Shown piece by piece: positions 10,134 through 22,902 of a stretch of 64,000 nt of DNA. Source of the DNA: Sialis fuliginosa (lineage: Eukaryota; Arthropoda; Insecta; Megaloptera; Sialidae); contig OY540817.1 in NCBI GenBank assembly GCA_961205875.1, positions 16,527,001 through 16,591,000 on the forward strand, written 5' to 3'. The translations under genes were made by a program, and so were the position numbers. The notes beneath the pieces are model-generated. The model saw only the letters and a list, made by a program, of their open reading frames with translations. It searched no databases and was not told the DNA's origin. Every line of letters starts with the position of its first letter. Within the stretch, counting starts at the first letter, position 1.

Positions 10134-11407
10134 TTAAATCGGTGAATGCTTGCGCGGCCAGCTGCTTTTTTCATTTTGTGTGTGTGCTGATTTTGACACT
10201 GCCTACTAAACTAATTCTACGATTCTAACATGACATTCTTTTAATTTTTGGTACATTCCACCAGAAATTCCATGAATCAACCAATCAAAGCTCGTTGTTC
10301 CGTTTTTTGGGCATTCGTGAACGCTCCCATTTGGTCACGTTTTCGCGTCTTTTTGCATAGATTTTCAAAAGCCCAGAATGTGTACACTTTTCAGACAGAG
10401 CTTACAGATAAGTATATTTAAAAATAGAATTAATTTTGGTTACTTATTAAAAATATTTCTACTATTATTAACGGAAGTATACTTCAACGATTTTTTTAAG
10501 AGAGGGATAAAAAAACTAGCAAAAAAACACAATATACATTATGTTATACAGAGTCATACAAAACAAGTTTATTAGAGATTTTTATTAAATATTATATGTG
10601 ATAGAGACATGAAGGAAGGTACCGAGATGGTTTGTAAACAACAATAATTCACAGCGCGGTTAATATCTTGTGCAAACAGAGTGTATAGAAAAGAAATTCT
10701 ACAACAATTTCGAACGTATAACCAGGCTATATTAATATTTTTGTTACACCCATTGTTTGCTGGATAAATAAGGCAATAAATTTGTATTAAAAGCCCCGTA
10801 GGCAAACTGGATCGGTTTGCGAAATATTTTAACGGGTATTAATTTTTATCAAATAAAGAATATTTATTTAGCAATATATTATTATTTTATAAAGAATGCA
10901 TTTGTTAATCCGGTCGGAAAAAATGTTTTAAAGTTCCGGGATCAATTTTTTATATACGTACCTTCATAATATGTGTAGAAATTTTTAGTAATTAAAAAGA
11001 TTCACAACGAAAAACACCAATTTGGTGGAGTGGGCAAGACAAGACCTTTCACGTTAAAATGATGATGTACGCTTAAATTGTAATTGGAAAAGATAATTAA
11101 AAAATCATAAAAAATACAAATTTCCGTTCAAGCTCTGGCATTTTCACGAACATACAATGTAGTATCATCACCACATCTGATATTTGGAATCACTTTGATG
11201 TACCATCTTCTTGATCACTAGTGCTTTAACATATATATTTCATTAATGTTCTATCTTATCTCATTCATATTTCTTTTGATCCAATTTTTACTTTTTTTAT
11301 ATATAATACTTATAGGTACAAGTATAAAAAATTGTTCGTAATAAGTATAAGATTTTTATTATCTCAAAATAAACTTCAAAGATATGCAAGATTGTAATTT
11401 ATCGGAA
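10134..11407. other. Intergenic with a candidate regulatory patch
   Basis: No gene. The segment 10,597-10,830 is less AT-biased and non-repetitive. It has forkhead-like 'ttgtaaacaacaataa' and Sox-like 'cccattgtttgc' words (see findings). The rest is AT-rich. Confidence 0.4.
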
Positions 11408-11923
11408 AACTAGCTGTGCCCGCGGCTTCGCTCGTGTGGACTACGGAATTTCTTCCGTTTAAATTAAAATTATTTAAAATAAATAAAAGGATTAATGTTT
11501 TGCAGGTCATAAGTGCAAGTAAACAGATCCCAAACATTTTAAATTTTCTTTGTAACATAAAATTAGTAATTGAGGCTTGAATATTAAAGTTAGATATATG
11601 GTATCGCGGACTTTATTTTAGATCTTTTTTTTATTCTACACAATTCTTTACTACATTATTTTGTTATATTTAACGGTTTAGGTAGCGTATTGCAAAATAG
11701 CACGCCGACGGCAAATTTTTTTCCGACTTGATTTACTATTATCGTCAATGCTTAGTTGTTATGTTACCTAACGTAACAAAATATAGCCTATAACCTGGCC
11801 AGAGAATGTACCTATGAATTAAAAAAGAAATCATGTAAATTTGATAATTGTTATAAGTTATAAGCGCTCTAACGGACAGACAAACAGAGAGACAGACGTT
11901 GAGTTTTATTTATATTAAGGATT
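11408..11923 (+). mobile_element. LINE/SINE-like dispersed repeat, family C copy 1
   Basis: Starts 'aactagctgtgcccgcggct', a wording common in lepidopteran retroelement copies. It ends in a 'cagacaaacagagagacaga' run followed by 'tatattaagg'. The interior contains 'ggtatcgcggactttatttt', 'aacggtttagg' and 'acctaacgtaacaaaatata', which recur at 46,195-46,672 (reverse), 49,605-50,050 and 52,926-53,392. No intact reading frame. Confidence 0.8.
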
Positions 11924-13909
11924 AAAACGGCAATCAAGAGTACACCCAAATATTGTAAATAACTAAAAAAGATTATAAGAAAGCTCTATTAAAAATCTTG
12001 AGCAAAATTAATACCTTTTCATTTTTAATTATTAATTAATTCATTATTTGTTTCAAACATTGGAATATTTTATAATCAAATTATTAACCCTCTAGTAAAC
12101 TCTTGTTCAACTAATCTCTACATATATTTATTTTGTTATTGGAGCACTTTATATAAATAATAATTACATGAAATGCATCTTCAATTTACAATTTAATATA
12201 ATAATAGTTACAAACCCGGAAACGACCAAATTAAAACTTAATATGTTTTTTTATATTTTACACACACTCACACGTTTATACACATACTTACAAAAAAACG
12301 CAATGTCACAGCAATCTAGATTAAAGCATGAAATTAAACAAATTAGTGAAATAAATAAGTAGAAGTTTTGTGTACCCGCAAAGTAATTTCTTTTTAATTA
12401 AACTTCTAGCCGTTGTATTTTATTCGTTATTTTATATGAATTCGCGAATTCCGTTATATGCAGTGGCGTTCTAAAATAGAAAATTATATTTAAAAAAATA
12501 CTTATTTGGATACTTTAAGACCACATATTAATATATTTTATATCTTATTTCACTATGGAACAAAATCTAGTAAATATAAATTACAGTCCACTGACAGGTG
12601 TAATCAATGGTATGGTATATATGAACGACCTTGACACCTTTGCGTTAAGTACAAATAACCGTTCTTAAAGTAATGGTGATATGTGTACATCAGATTAGAA
12701 ACTTCTATACTTTGGCTCTAGAGCATTTTTTTTAATATAGGTACCTGTCATTAGAACGTAAGTTTATGTTTTTTAAATAGAAAATATAATTAAAATGATA
12801 TACTTTCTTCAAAAAAAAAAAACTTAGATATATGTATGCGAGTTGCCATAGAAAATGTGAAATAAATTATAAAAAAAATGTTGCTATAATATATTATTCA
12901 ATGTAATAAATAATAAAGACTGCAAAAAACCTTTCAAATGTATATTAGGTACTTATTTGCCGGGTGGATAAAAAACGTCTCCTGTTTGGAACTATAAATC
13001 ATAAAAATCCTCGAAATTGTCTTAAAATGTATTTCGATAGTCTAGTATTACATATTAAAAGTTCAAATCATTCCGATGAATCATTTGATATGTGTAGTTA
13101 CAGCTCCTTACGAAAAGTTTTTATATTTATTAACTGAGTTGTTTATGAAACCAATTGATCTCTATGGACAGCGTGTTTACGTTATATATAGATATGTAGG
13201 TATATATTTTAAATAATATATTGTTTGTTTCTTTTCTTAATAATTTACTCATTATCTGTATTAGATTTTATTTGTTTTATATATATTTATATTAGTATCC
13301 GAATAAATAATTACAAGTATAATTTTTCGAATATTTTTTAATCCACTACATTATATTTTCAAATAAAAAAAATATATACAAAAATTCATAAATATCAATA
13401 AATATGTATAAAAAAAATCATATATTTTTGCTTCGACGTTATTTATAAACACAAATGCGAATATTTGTATATAATTTTATCTACATTTCTCATTTATAAA
13501 CATCTAAATTGGAAGACTTTTCAATATCCGACAGAGAAAAGAGGAAATTACTTATATACTTCAGCAGCAGAATTCTGCACATGTCATATGGAACATAACA
13601 TCTTCCAAGAAATATGTACATTTTGTACTTTATGATTATTATAAATATGTGATTTACAATATTTTCGGTTTTCGAGATGATATTTGAATCGTTTGGAAAA
13701 TAAACTGACTAAATCAAATCAATATTTTTATAATGAGGCTCAGAGAAAGTCTTTCAAAGAGCGAGTTTCATGTACGACAATATTTGTGTCATTTTTTTAC
13801 ATTTTTATACATATACCTATAAAATTTCTATAGAAAAAATCAAATAATTTTTTTTCTTATTATTGTACGAAAAACGATAAAATAAGTTGCAGAAAATATT
13901 ACATAAATA
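11924..13909. other. Intergenic, no gene seen
   Basis: Strongly AT-rich with no supported feature. Confidence 0.45.
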
Positions 13910-14446
13910 AGGTACTGGCACCAGTCTTGGATCATACCCCAGTGTTGGATTCTTGTTTATATAATTAAATGTACTAAATTAGAAATATTTGTTGATATTT
14001 GATAACTGCCATTTCTGATAATAATCTATAGACAATTAACTGTAAACTAGGGTAACTTGATGACAATTGGCCAATGGGTGTCAAAATGGTGGACATTTAA
14101 ACTAATTGTTAGTGTAATCTATTTATTAATTATTATATTATCATACCATCTGTTTTACTTATTGTTAGTTTACAATTAACGATTCTTTATTTTGTAACTG
14201 TCGTTGTACTTATCATTTTGTAATCATTAATGTAAATATTAAATGGAGAAAAAACATATACAAAATAAAAGGCTATTATTTAAAAAACAAAGTATATTCG
14301 CGAACTTTGGTAATTAAATTGATTTAATAAAGAGGTACTTGTTTTATGAGTAACATGAGTTCCTGATAATTACAAAAAAGAAGCCCATCAATCCTAAAAA
14401 ACAATAAACCTTGTTCTTAAAGGATCCAAGACTGGCGCCAATAACT
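13910..14446 (+). mobile_element. TA-flanked MITE, family A copy 2
   Basis: The left end 'aggtactggcaccagtcttg' is intact after TA. The right end 'ccaagactggcgcca' is present, but the last bases have decayed ('ataact' instead of 'gtacct'). About 537 bp, non-coding. Confidence 0.82.
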
Positions 14447-15339
14447 AATACACATTTCATATTATTATTAAAATATACTTTGGGTCGGTATCGTATATAT
14501 TTTTTTTAAATTAATTTATTTTTATTTATATACTTATAAGAAAGTATTGTGGGCCCAGCGGCAGATTTAAAAATAATAATAAATAAACAAACAAAAAATA
14601 TTAAACGTAACACAATACACCTGTTAAATACATTCTAATAAAATGATAAATTACCCAGTCGTAAAAATATAAACAACAATAAAAACTATTTGTGCTTGCG
14701 AGTAAAAAAATTCATTGAGAAACATTTCAGGTAAACTCTTGTTTGTAAAATAGGTTTCCTTTTGAACACTCGAGTACGCTTTTGGTTAGTATTTAACTAT
14801 TTTTACCTAATATGGGGTTTATTCAACATCTTTAGGTAAAAGTGAACCGACGGCTTTCAGTCAAATTTGACATGGCCAGTATTGAATTCAAGTTTAAGTA
14901 TCCCAAGTCAATGGAACACGAAATTGTCACCTTATTCAATGGAATAACTTCGCTTTTGTCACCGGCGACAATAAAAGCCATTTTAACGGCAATTTTATCC
15001 GATTATAAAACGCACTATGTATTTTTTGCATCTTGACTCAAAAAAATATCATTCAATATTAATATTTGTCACTGTGATTTTATTTGTATTGGAATTGGTA
15101 ACTTTCTGGTATTATTTCATTTTACGGAAATCAATTGTTTAAATTTCTAGTAACTTTTATTTGCACGTATTTTGGATAATTCGAAATTATAAATATTTTT
15201 GTTGTATATTTATGAAATATTACTATTTTAATGGAAAATTAGATTTTCAGTAAGTTAATAACACAGGTCTAGAGAAAAAAATGTTTTTTGGTATAGGGTT
15301 CTCAGTATTTTTTGACGTGAACAACGCGCACTAAATTAT
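14447..15339. other. Intergenic, one complex patch, no gene
   Basis: A patch at about 14,845-15,035 is open for 64 codons on + and less AT-rich, but has no introns, domain or promoter support. It may be non-coding regulatory DNA about 1.3 kb beyond the 3' end of ind. The remainder is AT-rich. Confidence 0.35.
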
Positions 15340-15835
15340 AATCAAAATATCTCGGCACTCACAAAGTTACCACGCGGATCTTGGTCTCAAATAATACACT
15401 GAAAGAAATATTGTTCATTATATTTATGAAACGTATTCAACAACCATGAATTCATAGTAATAATGTAGAATTACTTCAAATTATAGTAAAAATTCATTAA
15501 AAGTAAAAAAGTAATGAATTTTTACTATACAGTGTAGATCTCGATTAGAGGTACAAGTAAAAAATTAAAACTTTTAACCAGTTTTTATGGGTGATAAATT
15601 TAATACTATATAAAATTAACAACAACAAAAAAATTAATTTTGTACATCTACGATTGTGCTTGTAAATATTAATTAAACGAATTGAAAAAAATATTTGGAT
15701 ATTATTAGAATATATTTTGTACGACCTAACGTTTTTAATTATTTGACTAGATTTTTTTAATTGAATAAAAAAATTAAAAATAAATTTCGTAATTCCACGA
15801 TTTTGCAAGTAAATTAATTGAATTGAAAAAAATGT
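15340..15835 (+). mobile_element. Dispersed repeat, family E copy 1
   Basis: From 'atatctcggcactcacaaag' through 'gaggtacaagtaaaaaatta' to 'ccacgattttgcaagtaaat'. The same series occurs in reverse at 56,281-56,600. The unit contains an internal direct duplication ('ctacgattgtgcttgtaaat' and 'ccacgattttgcaagtaaat'). This copy has extra sequence at about 15,370-15,540 not seen in the other, including a 17-bp perfect hairpin. Confidence 0.65.
15483..15528. repeat. Perfect 17-bp hairpin
   Basis: atagtaaaaattcatta at 15483-15499 and its exact complement at 15512-15528, with a 12-base loop. Confidence 0.85.
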
Positions 15836-16260
15836 TAGCAGTTTAATTATGTAAACTATATTTAGTACTTAATTATATTTATTTTATTACCTTCAAATAT
15901 ATAGGTATATACTTATAAGTTTATTCAAATCACTATTTGTAAATAAAAACGAAAATATATTTATATATGAGCATTTATTCAATGTAAATTCATAATGAAT
16001 ATGAAAATAAATATTCTATACAATCTATACATATACATAAACTTTATAATATACAATATTACATATAAAGGCACAAATATACAAAATTTTACAAAAATAT
16101 ATAAAATATATGACATTATTTATTATATACAAATTTCGGGTTAATTTGATATTTTTTTGTAAATAGAATTGATTAATAAAATATCGAATGAAATAATTGA
16201 TGCTTCGAGAAAAGCGATATATTGCAAATTTCAATAATTGATTATTTAGATACAAAAATA

Positions 16261-16266
16261 TTTATT
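16261..16266 (-). terminator. Possible polyadenylation signal for ind
   Basis: TTTATT on + is AATAAA on the - strand, about 78 bases past the ind stop codon. Very AT-rich surroundings make chance matches common. Confidence 0.35.
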
Positions 16267-16343
16267 ACTTTTATTTGTATGTTTAAATTTTCGTCATTTT
16301 TATTTTCGAAATATAAAATATAAAATTAACACACGTTAAATTT

Positions 16344-17135
16344 TCACGTATGAAAAACCGGTAAACTATTCGAACAATTTTCATCGTCCGTATGAAGCAC
16401 ATCAATATGTTCACTATCATCTTCACTAGTCGTAGAAGAACTCGTCGACGCCTTTTGTCTTCTAAACCCCGAGTTACAGCTTCTCAAACAGCAACACTTT
16501 CCTCCGGGAGAATGCGACGGAGCTACTCCAGCTGAAGCTCCTGGCAAATCCTCCTTCTTATATTTAACTCGCCTATTCTGGAACCAAATCTTAACCTGTT
16601 TCTCCGACAACCTCAAGCATGTTGCAATTTCAATCCTTCTCAACCTCGACAAGTACATATTTGAGGAAAACTCCCTTTCTAATTCCAATAATTGGGTACT
16701 CGTAAACGCCGTTCTAATTCTTTTGCTTGAGTTTTCTATGCGTAAATCTTCAGTTGGTGAATTTCTTCTTGGGGGTGGAGTTGGCGTTGAACTACGTGAT
16801 GAGTGTAAAAATTCCCCAGAAGGAGAAGTTGGTGGTGAAATTCTTGGAGACACAGAAACTTGTCTTTCATAAGGATGCGAAGACAACCTCTGCGGACTGA
16901 ATCTTGGTTCCGGTTTCAAAACTTGATGTTTTTGTTGATTCCCAGAGTTAAACAACGGATTCAGAAGGTTCAATTGAGCTTGCTGTTGTAATGAAAATAG
17001 ATAGTTACTTATATATCCAGGTGGATACGGAAACACATTTCTATTTGGCAACACTGTATTCGCGGGAATAAACTGGTTCGATATTTCTTTCGACGTATTG
17101 CCGATGATTGAATCGACAAGAAATGATCTGGACAT
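16344..17135 (-). CDS. ind: Gsx/ind-class ParaHox homeobox transcription factor, single exon
   Basis: Encodes 263 residues from ATG at 17135 to TGA at 16346-16344. The open frame runs ten codons further upstream but has no ATG there, and [11 protein letters not shown] is the expected Gsx-family N-terminus, which decides the start. That motif (F-x-V-x-x-I-I) resembles the eh1/SNAG-like repressor motif that recruits Groucho in this class. A Pro/Ser-rich linker follows, then a homeodomain at about residues 137-196: [19 protein letters not shown], with WFQNRR in helix 3 (W48, Q50, N51 present). After it come a cysteine cluster (KCCCLRSC) and an acidic Ser-rich tail. In flies ind is a nuclear DNA-binding repressor that specifies the intermediate neuroblast column of the neuroectoderm. 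No intron interrupts the reading frame, whereas vertebrate Gsx genes have one before the homeobox. Family assignment is firm; one-to-one orthology with fly ind is inferred. Confidence 0.96.
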   Translation of the reverse strand: MSRSFLVDSIIGNTSKEISNQFIPANTVLPNRNVFPYPPGYISNYLFSLQQQAQLNLLNPLFNSGNQQKHQVLKPEPRFSPQRLSSHPYERQVSVSPRISPPTSPSGEFLHSSRSSTPTPPPRRNSPTEDLRIENSSKRIRTAFTSTQLLELEREFSSNMYLSRLRRIEIATCLRLSEKQVKIWFQNRRVKYKKEDLPGASAGVAPSHSPGGKCCCLRSCNSGFRRQKASTSSSTTSEDDSEHIDVLHTDDENCSNSLPVFHT

Positions 17136-17350
17136 TTTTGAATAATGTTGCTCGTGTAGGTTCAAATATTAGACTAACTGTCGCCCCTATGCTGTAAGTG
17201 TTTATATTTAATATGTTAGGGTGGGGTGGTGAGTCTTACCCTAGGCCTTTTTAAAAATTGCAATAGGGTGGTTATTGTTGAAGATGCCCCGCCCTTGAGG
17301 GATGCTATAGGTTGTTTAGGGGATGAACGAACCAAACAGAAGTAACTACC
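17136..17350 (-). promoter_or_regulatory. Proximal promoter region of ind
   Basis: On the - strand an ATATAAA box lies at 17207-17201, about 66-72 bases upstream of the ATG, implying a very short leader if used. Just downstream is 'cacttacag', which could instead be a splice acceptor for a 5' non-coding exon. Further upstream the DNA is C/G-richer with a Sox-type ATTGTT core at 17274-17279. Inferred only from position and motifs. Confidence 0.4.
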
Positions 17351-20300
17351 TAACTAATCACGAAAATGTTATATGTAGTTTTTGTATAGTTTTTTTTTCT
17401 GAATTTGATATGACCTAACCGGTTAGAGAAAAGGGTCTGTTGTAAAATATGAGATAATTGTTTGAATTTAATTGGTTTATTACTGTAAAGCATGTTTTAA
17501 TGTATTTGAAGTAACATTTATTAAGGATTGGGTAGTAATATTTACATAAGTACGTATGTACATTTGAATAAAATTTCGATTAACGGAATATTATTTTTAT
17601 ATCAACGTATTTCTATCTCCATCATTAAGTAACTGTGTATATTTCTTGTATACGAGTATATGTTTTACATGTGGTATATGAAAACAGTTATTTCTATAAT
17701 AAATCAAAATTTGTATTAGCGTTTGAAAAAACTTAAAAATATTTTCAAAAAAATAAAAAAATGGCATAGAAAGTGGAAATTGCACAACAAACAGTTTTGT
17801 GCAAAAATGACAGTTACGAACGTAAAACCAACTGTTGAAAATTTTTATAATCCATATAAAGTAATAATAATATTTTAAATGATTAAACGATTATTTAGAA
17901 ATAATTATAAATCATAAATAAACAATTGATAATTATAAGTTTTTGATGCAAAGAAACTATTTGTATTCATATTGGTACAAATAAACAAGGTACCGCAGTT
18001 TAAATTATCTATACTTAAATAATAAAAAAAAGTTAAAAATTCTTATATTCAGTAAGCAGAAAATTATAAATGTCATGTACTGAAACTGGACTAAGGTTTC
18101 ATATGAAATGAGACGAGAGTTACGTAAGTATCGTCTGGTCTCGTTTTCGAATAATTTAAATCTCGTTATGGTTTTTATCTCGTTTTGAGACCGAGACAAA
18201 ATCGTCTGATCTTGGCGTACCGCCCTAATATAAAAAAATAATAAAAACTTAATGTTATCGGCAGCTATTTTATATATTTTATTTAGAATTAATCGTATTG
18301 GTAATTGAATAAGTAAAGATGGTAAAAAACACAATAAAAATGTTTCAAATAATTTTCGACACCTGTAAAACCTCTTACCTACTTCCAACACGAGTGTCAA
18401 AAACGATGTAAAAATAATTGATAGACCGATATCTCGTGCTAATTCATTGTGGCCGTAGCTAGCACCTGGCTTCAGCGCGCGGTCGCTCGTGAAATAACCA
18501 GAAAATTACAGAAAAATGTGTTTTCAGTACAAAACCATCCCCTTGTAGATACAATGAAATCACATATTACGTATATGTTTATGTCTAATATTAGATAATA
18601 TATTACATGTACGAGGCAGGGTGGAATTTAGTGACGCTTGATTTACTCAGAAGAATGACTTAAGTCACTTTAGTAGCTTAAGTATGTATCGTTGAAGATT
18701 TTATGGAATATTGACAAATTTGTGGTTTAATTGTTACCTGTAAATGCAAGTTGCATATAGTTTACAAAAAAAGTCACTTTATATTGCTGTTAATTGGTTT
18801 ACGTAAATTTTCTTAGATATAAAAGACAAACATAACTTATATTAGGTAACCTAAGTTTAATTATTATTAAATTAAATCAAATATTTCATAATTTCCAAAC
18901 AATAGCTCTACATATGCAAAAATACAAGCTCTGTCTGTACAATGTAAATATTTTAGATTTTTTGAATCTACGAAGTTTTACAGGCAAATACAGTCCATTT
19001 TGATTATTTAAAAAAAAATTATGCCTGTCTATTAGCTCGTTTTGAGTAAACTCGTAAACTCCAAACCGATTTTAATGGGATTTAAACTGTTAAAAAGTTT
19101 AAGTTTCTATAATTAGTTAGATTTTAGATACAGCCACGTTATTCTATTAAGGGGCTAAGCAGTAACATTGAACAAGTATGGTTAATTAGTGAATTAACTA
19201 ATACTGAACCGATCTAGTGGGAATTTTAATGTTACACTGTAATAAATCAAACATGGCAGTGTAGTGTCTAGGTTTTTTGAGCATCCTGTCCTTCGGGTCT
19301 TCAGTGATTTCATAATACATTTTGGTAAAAGTGAGTTAGAATGAAACAGAAAACAATGAGAAGACTGTTTATTTGCAGTTACTCATTTTTAGTAAATTAC
19401 CTATTAATTAGTAAAATAATAGATAAAATATTATATAATGATTACATGGAGCTATTTAATAATGAAATATCTTTCGAACAGTATTTTTGTATGAAATAAT
19501 AATTGTTATATAGAAAAACAGTGGGCAATGGTTCCAATGCGGCCCGCGAGATATTTAGCACTACACATTATTCTTTTGTTATTATTATTTTTTTATATTT
19601 TCAGAAAAAAGTAACAAAAATATGTCCATTAACTTATACTACGGCCTACAGACAAAATGTAAATCTTATTCTGGCCCGTGTTATACAAAAGGTTGCCCAC
19701 GCCTGATATAGAATACAAAATAAAATAATACATTATGTATTGGGGATAATTTTATAAGAAATACGAACTATTACGGGCCTGTGGTTCCGCGAAAATCTAC
19801 AAGTAGCGCAGTACTTGTGTGTACAATGTGCATTATTAGGCAATATATCATTGCTAGTATGAGAGACCTACCGGGCGCTATTGCCGGGTTTGTCAATGAA
19901 TTTGTCACGGACTTATCTATACTTGGAGAGCCCTCCAGCACCGTCACGGCCTAACAACAACCTAACGTATATTCTACACTTAATGTTCGCGTTTTTACAC
20001 TTTTGTAATAATCAATGTATGAAATTTATTGTTCGGATTTTTTTACGAGGTAAGTATCGAGGTATTGAAAAAACTTTCATCTGCCAAACTATTTAATATG
20101 TTGAAATGTTAACAATTAAAAAAAATATATTTTTACGTAATTCTGCATTTTGTGTGTGTTTTTAAAGAAACTTAAAAGATATATACCACAAAGTTACGTC
20201 AACTTGATTCCAGATACATTTCATAAATAAAAAATATCTAATGTTCGAGTGTTATTTGAAAATGCTGGAAAAAGTGTCAAGTGACGTAATTCCGAATCAA

Positions 20301-21771
20301 ATATTGTAACTTCGGGGAATGATAGTAGTTGAAAATGTATGTAAATACAAGCCGTAACTTGAAGTAATTTATATTATTTTGACCCCCCCCCCCTTGGATG
20401 CGCCACTGACTAAGATAATATTGTTTTAGATATATTATAAGAAAAATTGTTGTCCTTGGGCCAATACATTTTTTTCTGTGTTGAACCGAGGAAATCGTAT
20501 CTCATTCATATCATTGGATTCTCTACGACTATCTTCAAAAAACAGAACCAAAAACGGCGTGAGTTGTAGAAAATCCCCTTAAATGGAAAATAAAAAAATA
20601 TATATAGGTATTAATTTTATAACAAATAAAAAAATTATTTTTCCTTTATTATTTTATCATCTAGTCTGTTTGGCCCTCGACACTCTGAATGGTACGTGTT
20701 TTTCAATTTATCAGAATTTTCTTTTATTTTACAGTAAAGTATCCTACATGAAATGAACAAGTATATATTATTATATATTTACTAATATCAAAAAATCTTC
20801 TTAATTTAAACAAATCATTTAAGCACTTAAAATTGTATTGCATATCAAATCTACATAGAACTGTTAAATTATTCAAACGCTTTCTTAATCAAGTTAATGT
20901 ACCCGTGAGGCATAAATCTACACATTTACTCACTCGGCTGAAAATCTGTGGTCAAATTGTAAAAAGCAATATTCCCCTACATTAGCCGCTTTCACTAATA
21001 AAAACTACAAGCACGGGGGGTCGCGTTTCCATATAAATCCTCATTTTTGCTAAAAATAACCGCCAACAGAGGTGGACTAACAATGCAAAAATACAAAAAT
21101 AATCAGGGAACTTAGTTTATATTATTGTTTTGAAAAATTCAATTTTAAAATAAAATTATTAGGTCGTTCAGAACTATGTCGATAATTTTTAATTTGAATG
21201 GAAGTTTGATTAATATAATTATTGGTTTCGATTAATATAAAAATAGAGTTTTGTTTTATTGTAATACATTTTTTTATAAACATATTTACTCTTAAACAAT
21301 TACAATAATAACTTGAAATGAAAAATCGGATATATTTATAAATAGCTTTAATAGGATCTATTTGTAAATGATATGTTTTTGGTAGTTTATTATTATTGTT
21401 TTTTATTTGGTTTGTCTCGATTTTTGAAAACTACTGAACTGATTTTGATTGTTAGAAAAACTAAGACTTTAATTACTTTATTTTATATTTCGGAATAAAC
21501 GTGGATAAAAGTTAGTGCTGTGGTTAAAAGTTAGCTAGTTTCTAAAAGATTTTGTATATAATTAGAATTTATACTTTTTAAAACTTTTCTTCCGAGTACA
21601 TAATTCTTGAAAAAAAAAAACGAAATATTTTATTATCTTGAAAAATTGAAGTTTTTAATTTATATTCAAACAAAAGTTTTTTTTCACGCAGAATACGATT
21701 ATTCTATAAAAAAATTTGATGTCCTAAAAATATATTTTTCTCTACTTGTTTTTTGAATTAATAATCTAGGG
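17351..21771. other. Upstream flank of ind, no gene
   Basis: AT-rich with unclassified repeat fragments. At 18,105-18,215 there is a patch with repeated 'ctcgt/acgag' words (also seen near 25,060-25,190). At 18,421-18,510 there is a short non-repetitive GC-richer patch. At 19,040-19,260 there are retroelement-tail phrases such as 'aaccgattttaatggga'. At 20,384 a C run is followed by 'ttggatgcgccactgac', resembling the end of an insect repeat. The frames open here look like chance. Confidence 0.4.
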
Positions 21772-21986
21772 CAGAGGTTCTTTACACTTTCTTTACACAC
21801 ATCTTTACAGGGGCGCCGCGGATTTGCAGGCTCACCCATTCCATTAGTTGAATGTTAATAAATAAATAAAAAATGAACGAATGCAGTGTTTTTATATTCA
21901 TTACATGTTTTGACTTAGGAAGAGCGCCATGGGAAAACTTTAGTTCAAAAAGGGTGCCGCGGGTTGAAAAAGCTTAGGATCCTCTG
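21772..21986. mobile_element. hAT-like MITE
   Basis: Starts CAGAGGTTCTTTACA and ends AGGATCCTCTG, flanked by similar 8-mers atctaggg (21764-21771) and gcctaggg (21987-21994) that match at six of eight positions. CAGNG ends and 8-bp duplications are typical of hAT elements. No coding capacity. Confidence 0.65.
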
Positions 21987-22544
21987 GCCTAGGGCAATTA
22001 AAATGGAACTTCCTATATAAAGCAATATTTATTTTCAACTAAATAAGTTGAAATTGATTTGATTTTAAAAATATTAAAATTAAATTTCATAATGAAAACC
22101 GAAATTTTTTTTCCTGTAAAATATTACAAGCCAACTCTGCAACGGTGTAGCATTAATACAACAAGAATCAGTGTCAAAACTGTGTCCTTTTTGTGACACG
22201 GACACAGCAGATGTTTGTGCAACTCTAATACGAGTTTGAGGGAAAATGTGTGAATCTGAAAAGAGGTTTTAATGCATGAATTGATCAAATGATTTGAAAA
22301 TAATTAGTAAATTATACATTGTTGATATGATTATCCTTCTCCAGCTGCTCTTTTTTTATACAAATAATCCGGTTTTTGTCAAAAAATTTTACGAATTTTC
22401 TACCCTTTTGGATTTTTACAAATAAATAAATGCCACGTGCTAAGTAATATTAATCTTATAAATATTGTTATTAAGCATTCAATATTTAATAGGGTTAACA
22501 TAGAATTCGATTTCCGATTCCTGGGAAAATATTTTCTCTGTTTC

Positions 22545-22902
22545 GAAATAGTTTTGCTTCTTCGCAATATAAAAGATACGAGAAGCTTTGTGATCGTTTT
22601 AGAATGAAACAAAAAAATTGTTCTCCGATTTCAAAATTTTAAATTGATCTTTTCGTTTCAGCTCAAGACAAACACTTTTCGTTCCATGTCTGTTTGTCTG
22701 TGTGTGTGTGTATATCCTATGAATCCTTGTCACACGCATAACTCATGAACTACTGAACCGATATTAATGAAATTTGGTTAGATAGTTGGGTCGTGTATAA
22801 AGGGGAAGGGGGACATCCCAAAATATTTATTTTTTCAAGATATCTCAAGAATGACACTTGTTACATGAAAATTTTATAGAATCTTTTTTGTAGAGCATTA
22901 AA
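22545..22902 (+). mobile_element. Retroelement-like dispersed repeat, family D copy 1
   Basis: Contains in order 'gatacgagaagctttgtgat', 'ttctccgatttcaaaatttt', a 'tgtctgtttgtctgtgtgtg' run, 'aactcatgaactactgaacc' and 'catcccaaaatatttatttt', ending 'tagagcatta'. The same chain recurs at 50,752-51,150 and 54,868-55,255, all on the + strand. No intact frame. Confidence 0.8.

Noticed and set aside
18005-18400. 131-codon open frame on the - strand
   Set aside because: No ATG-supported protein features, hydrophobic low-complexity composition, and it overlaps a patch of repeated 'ctcgt' words that recur near 25,060-25,190; likely chance in AT-rich repeat DNA.
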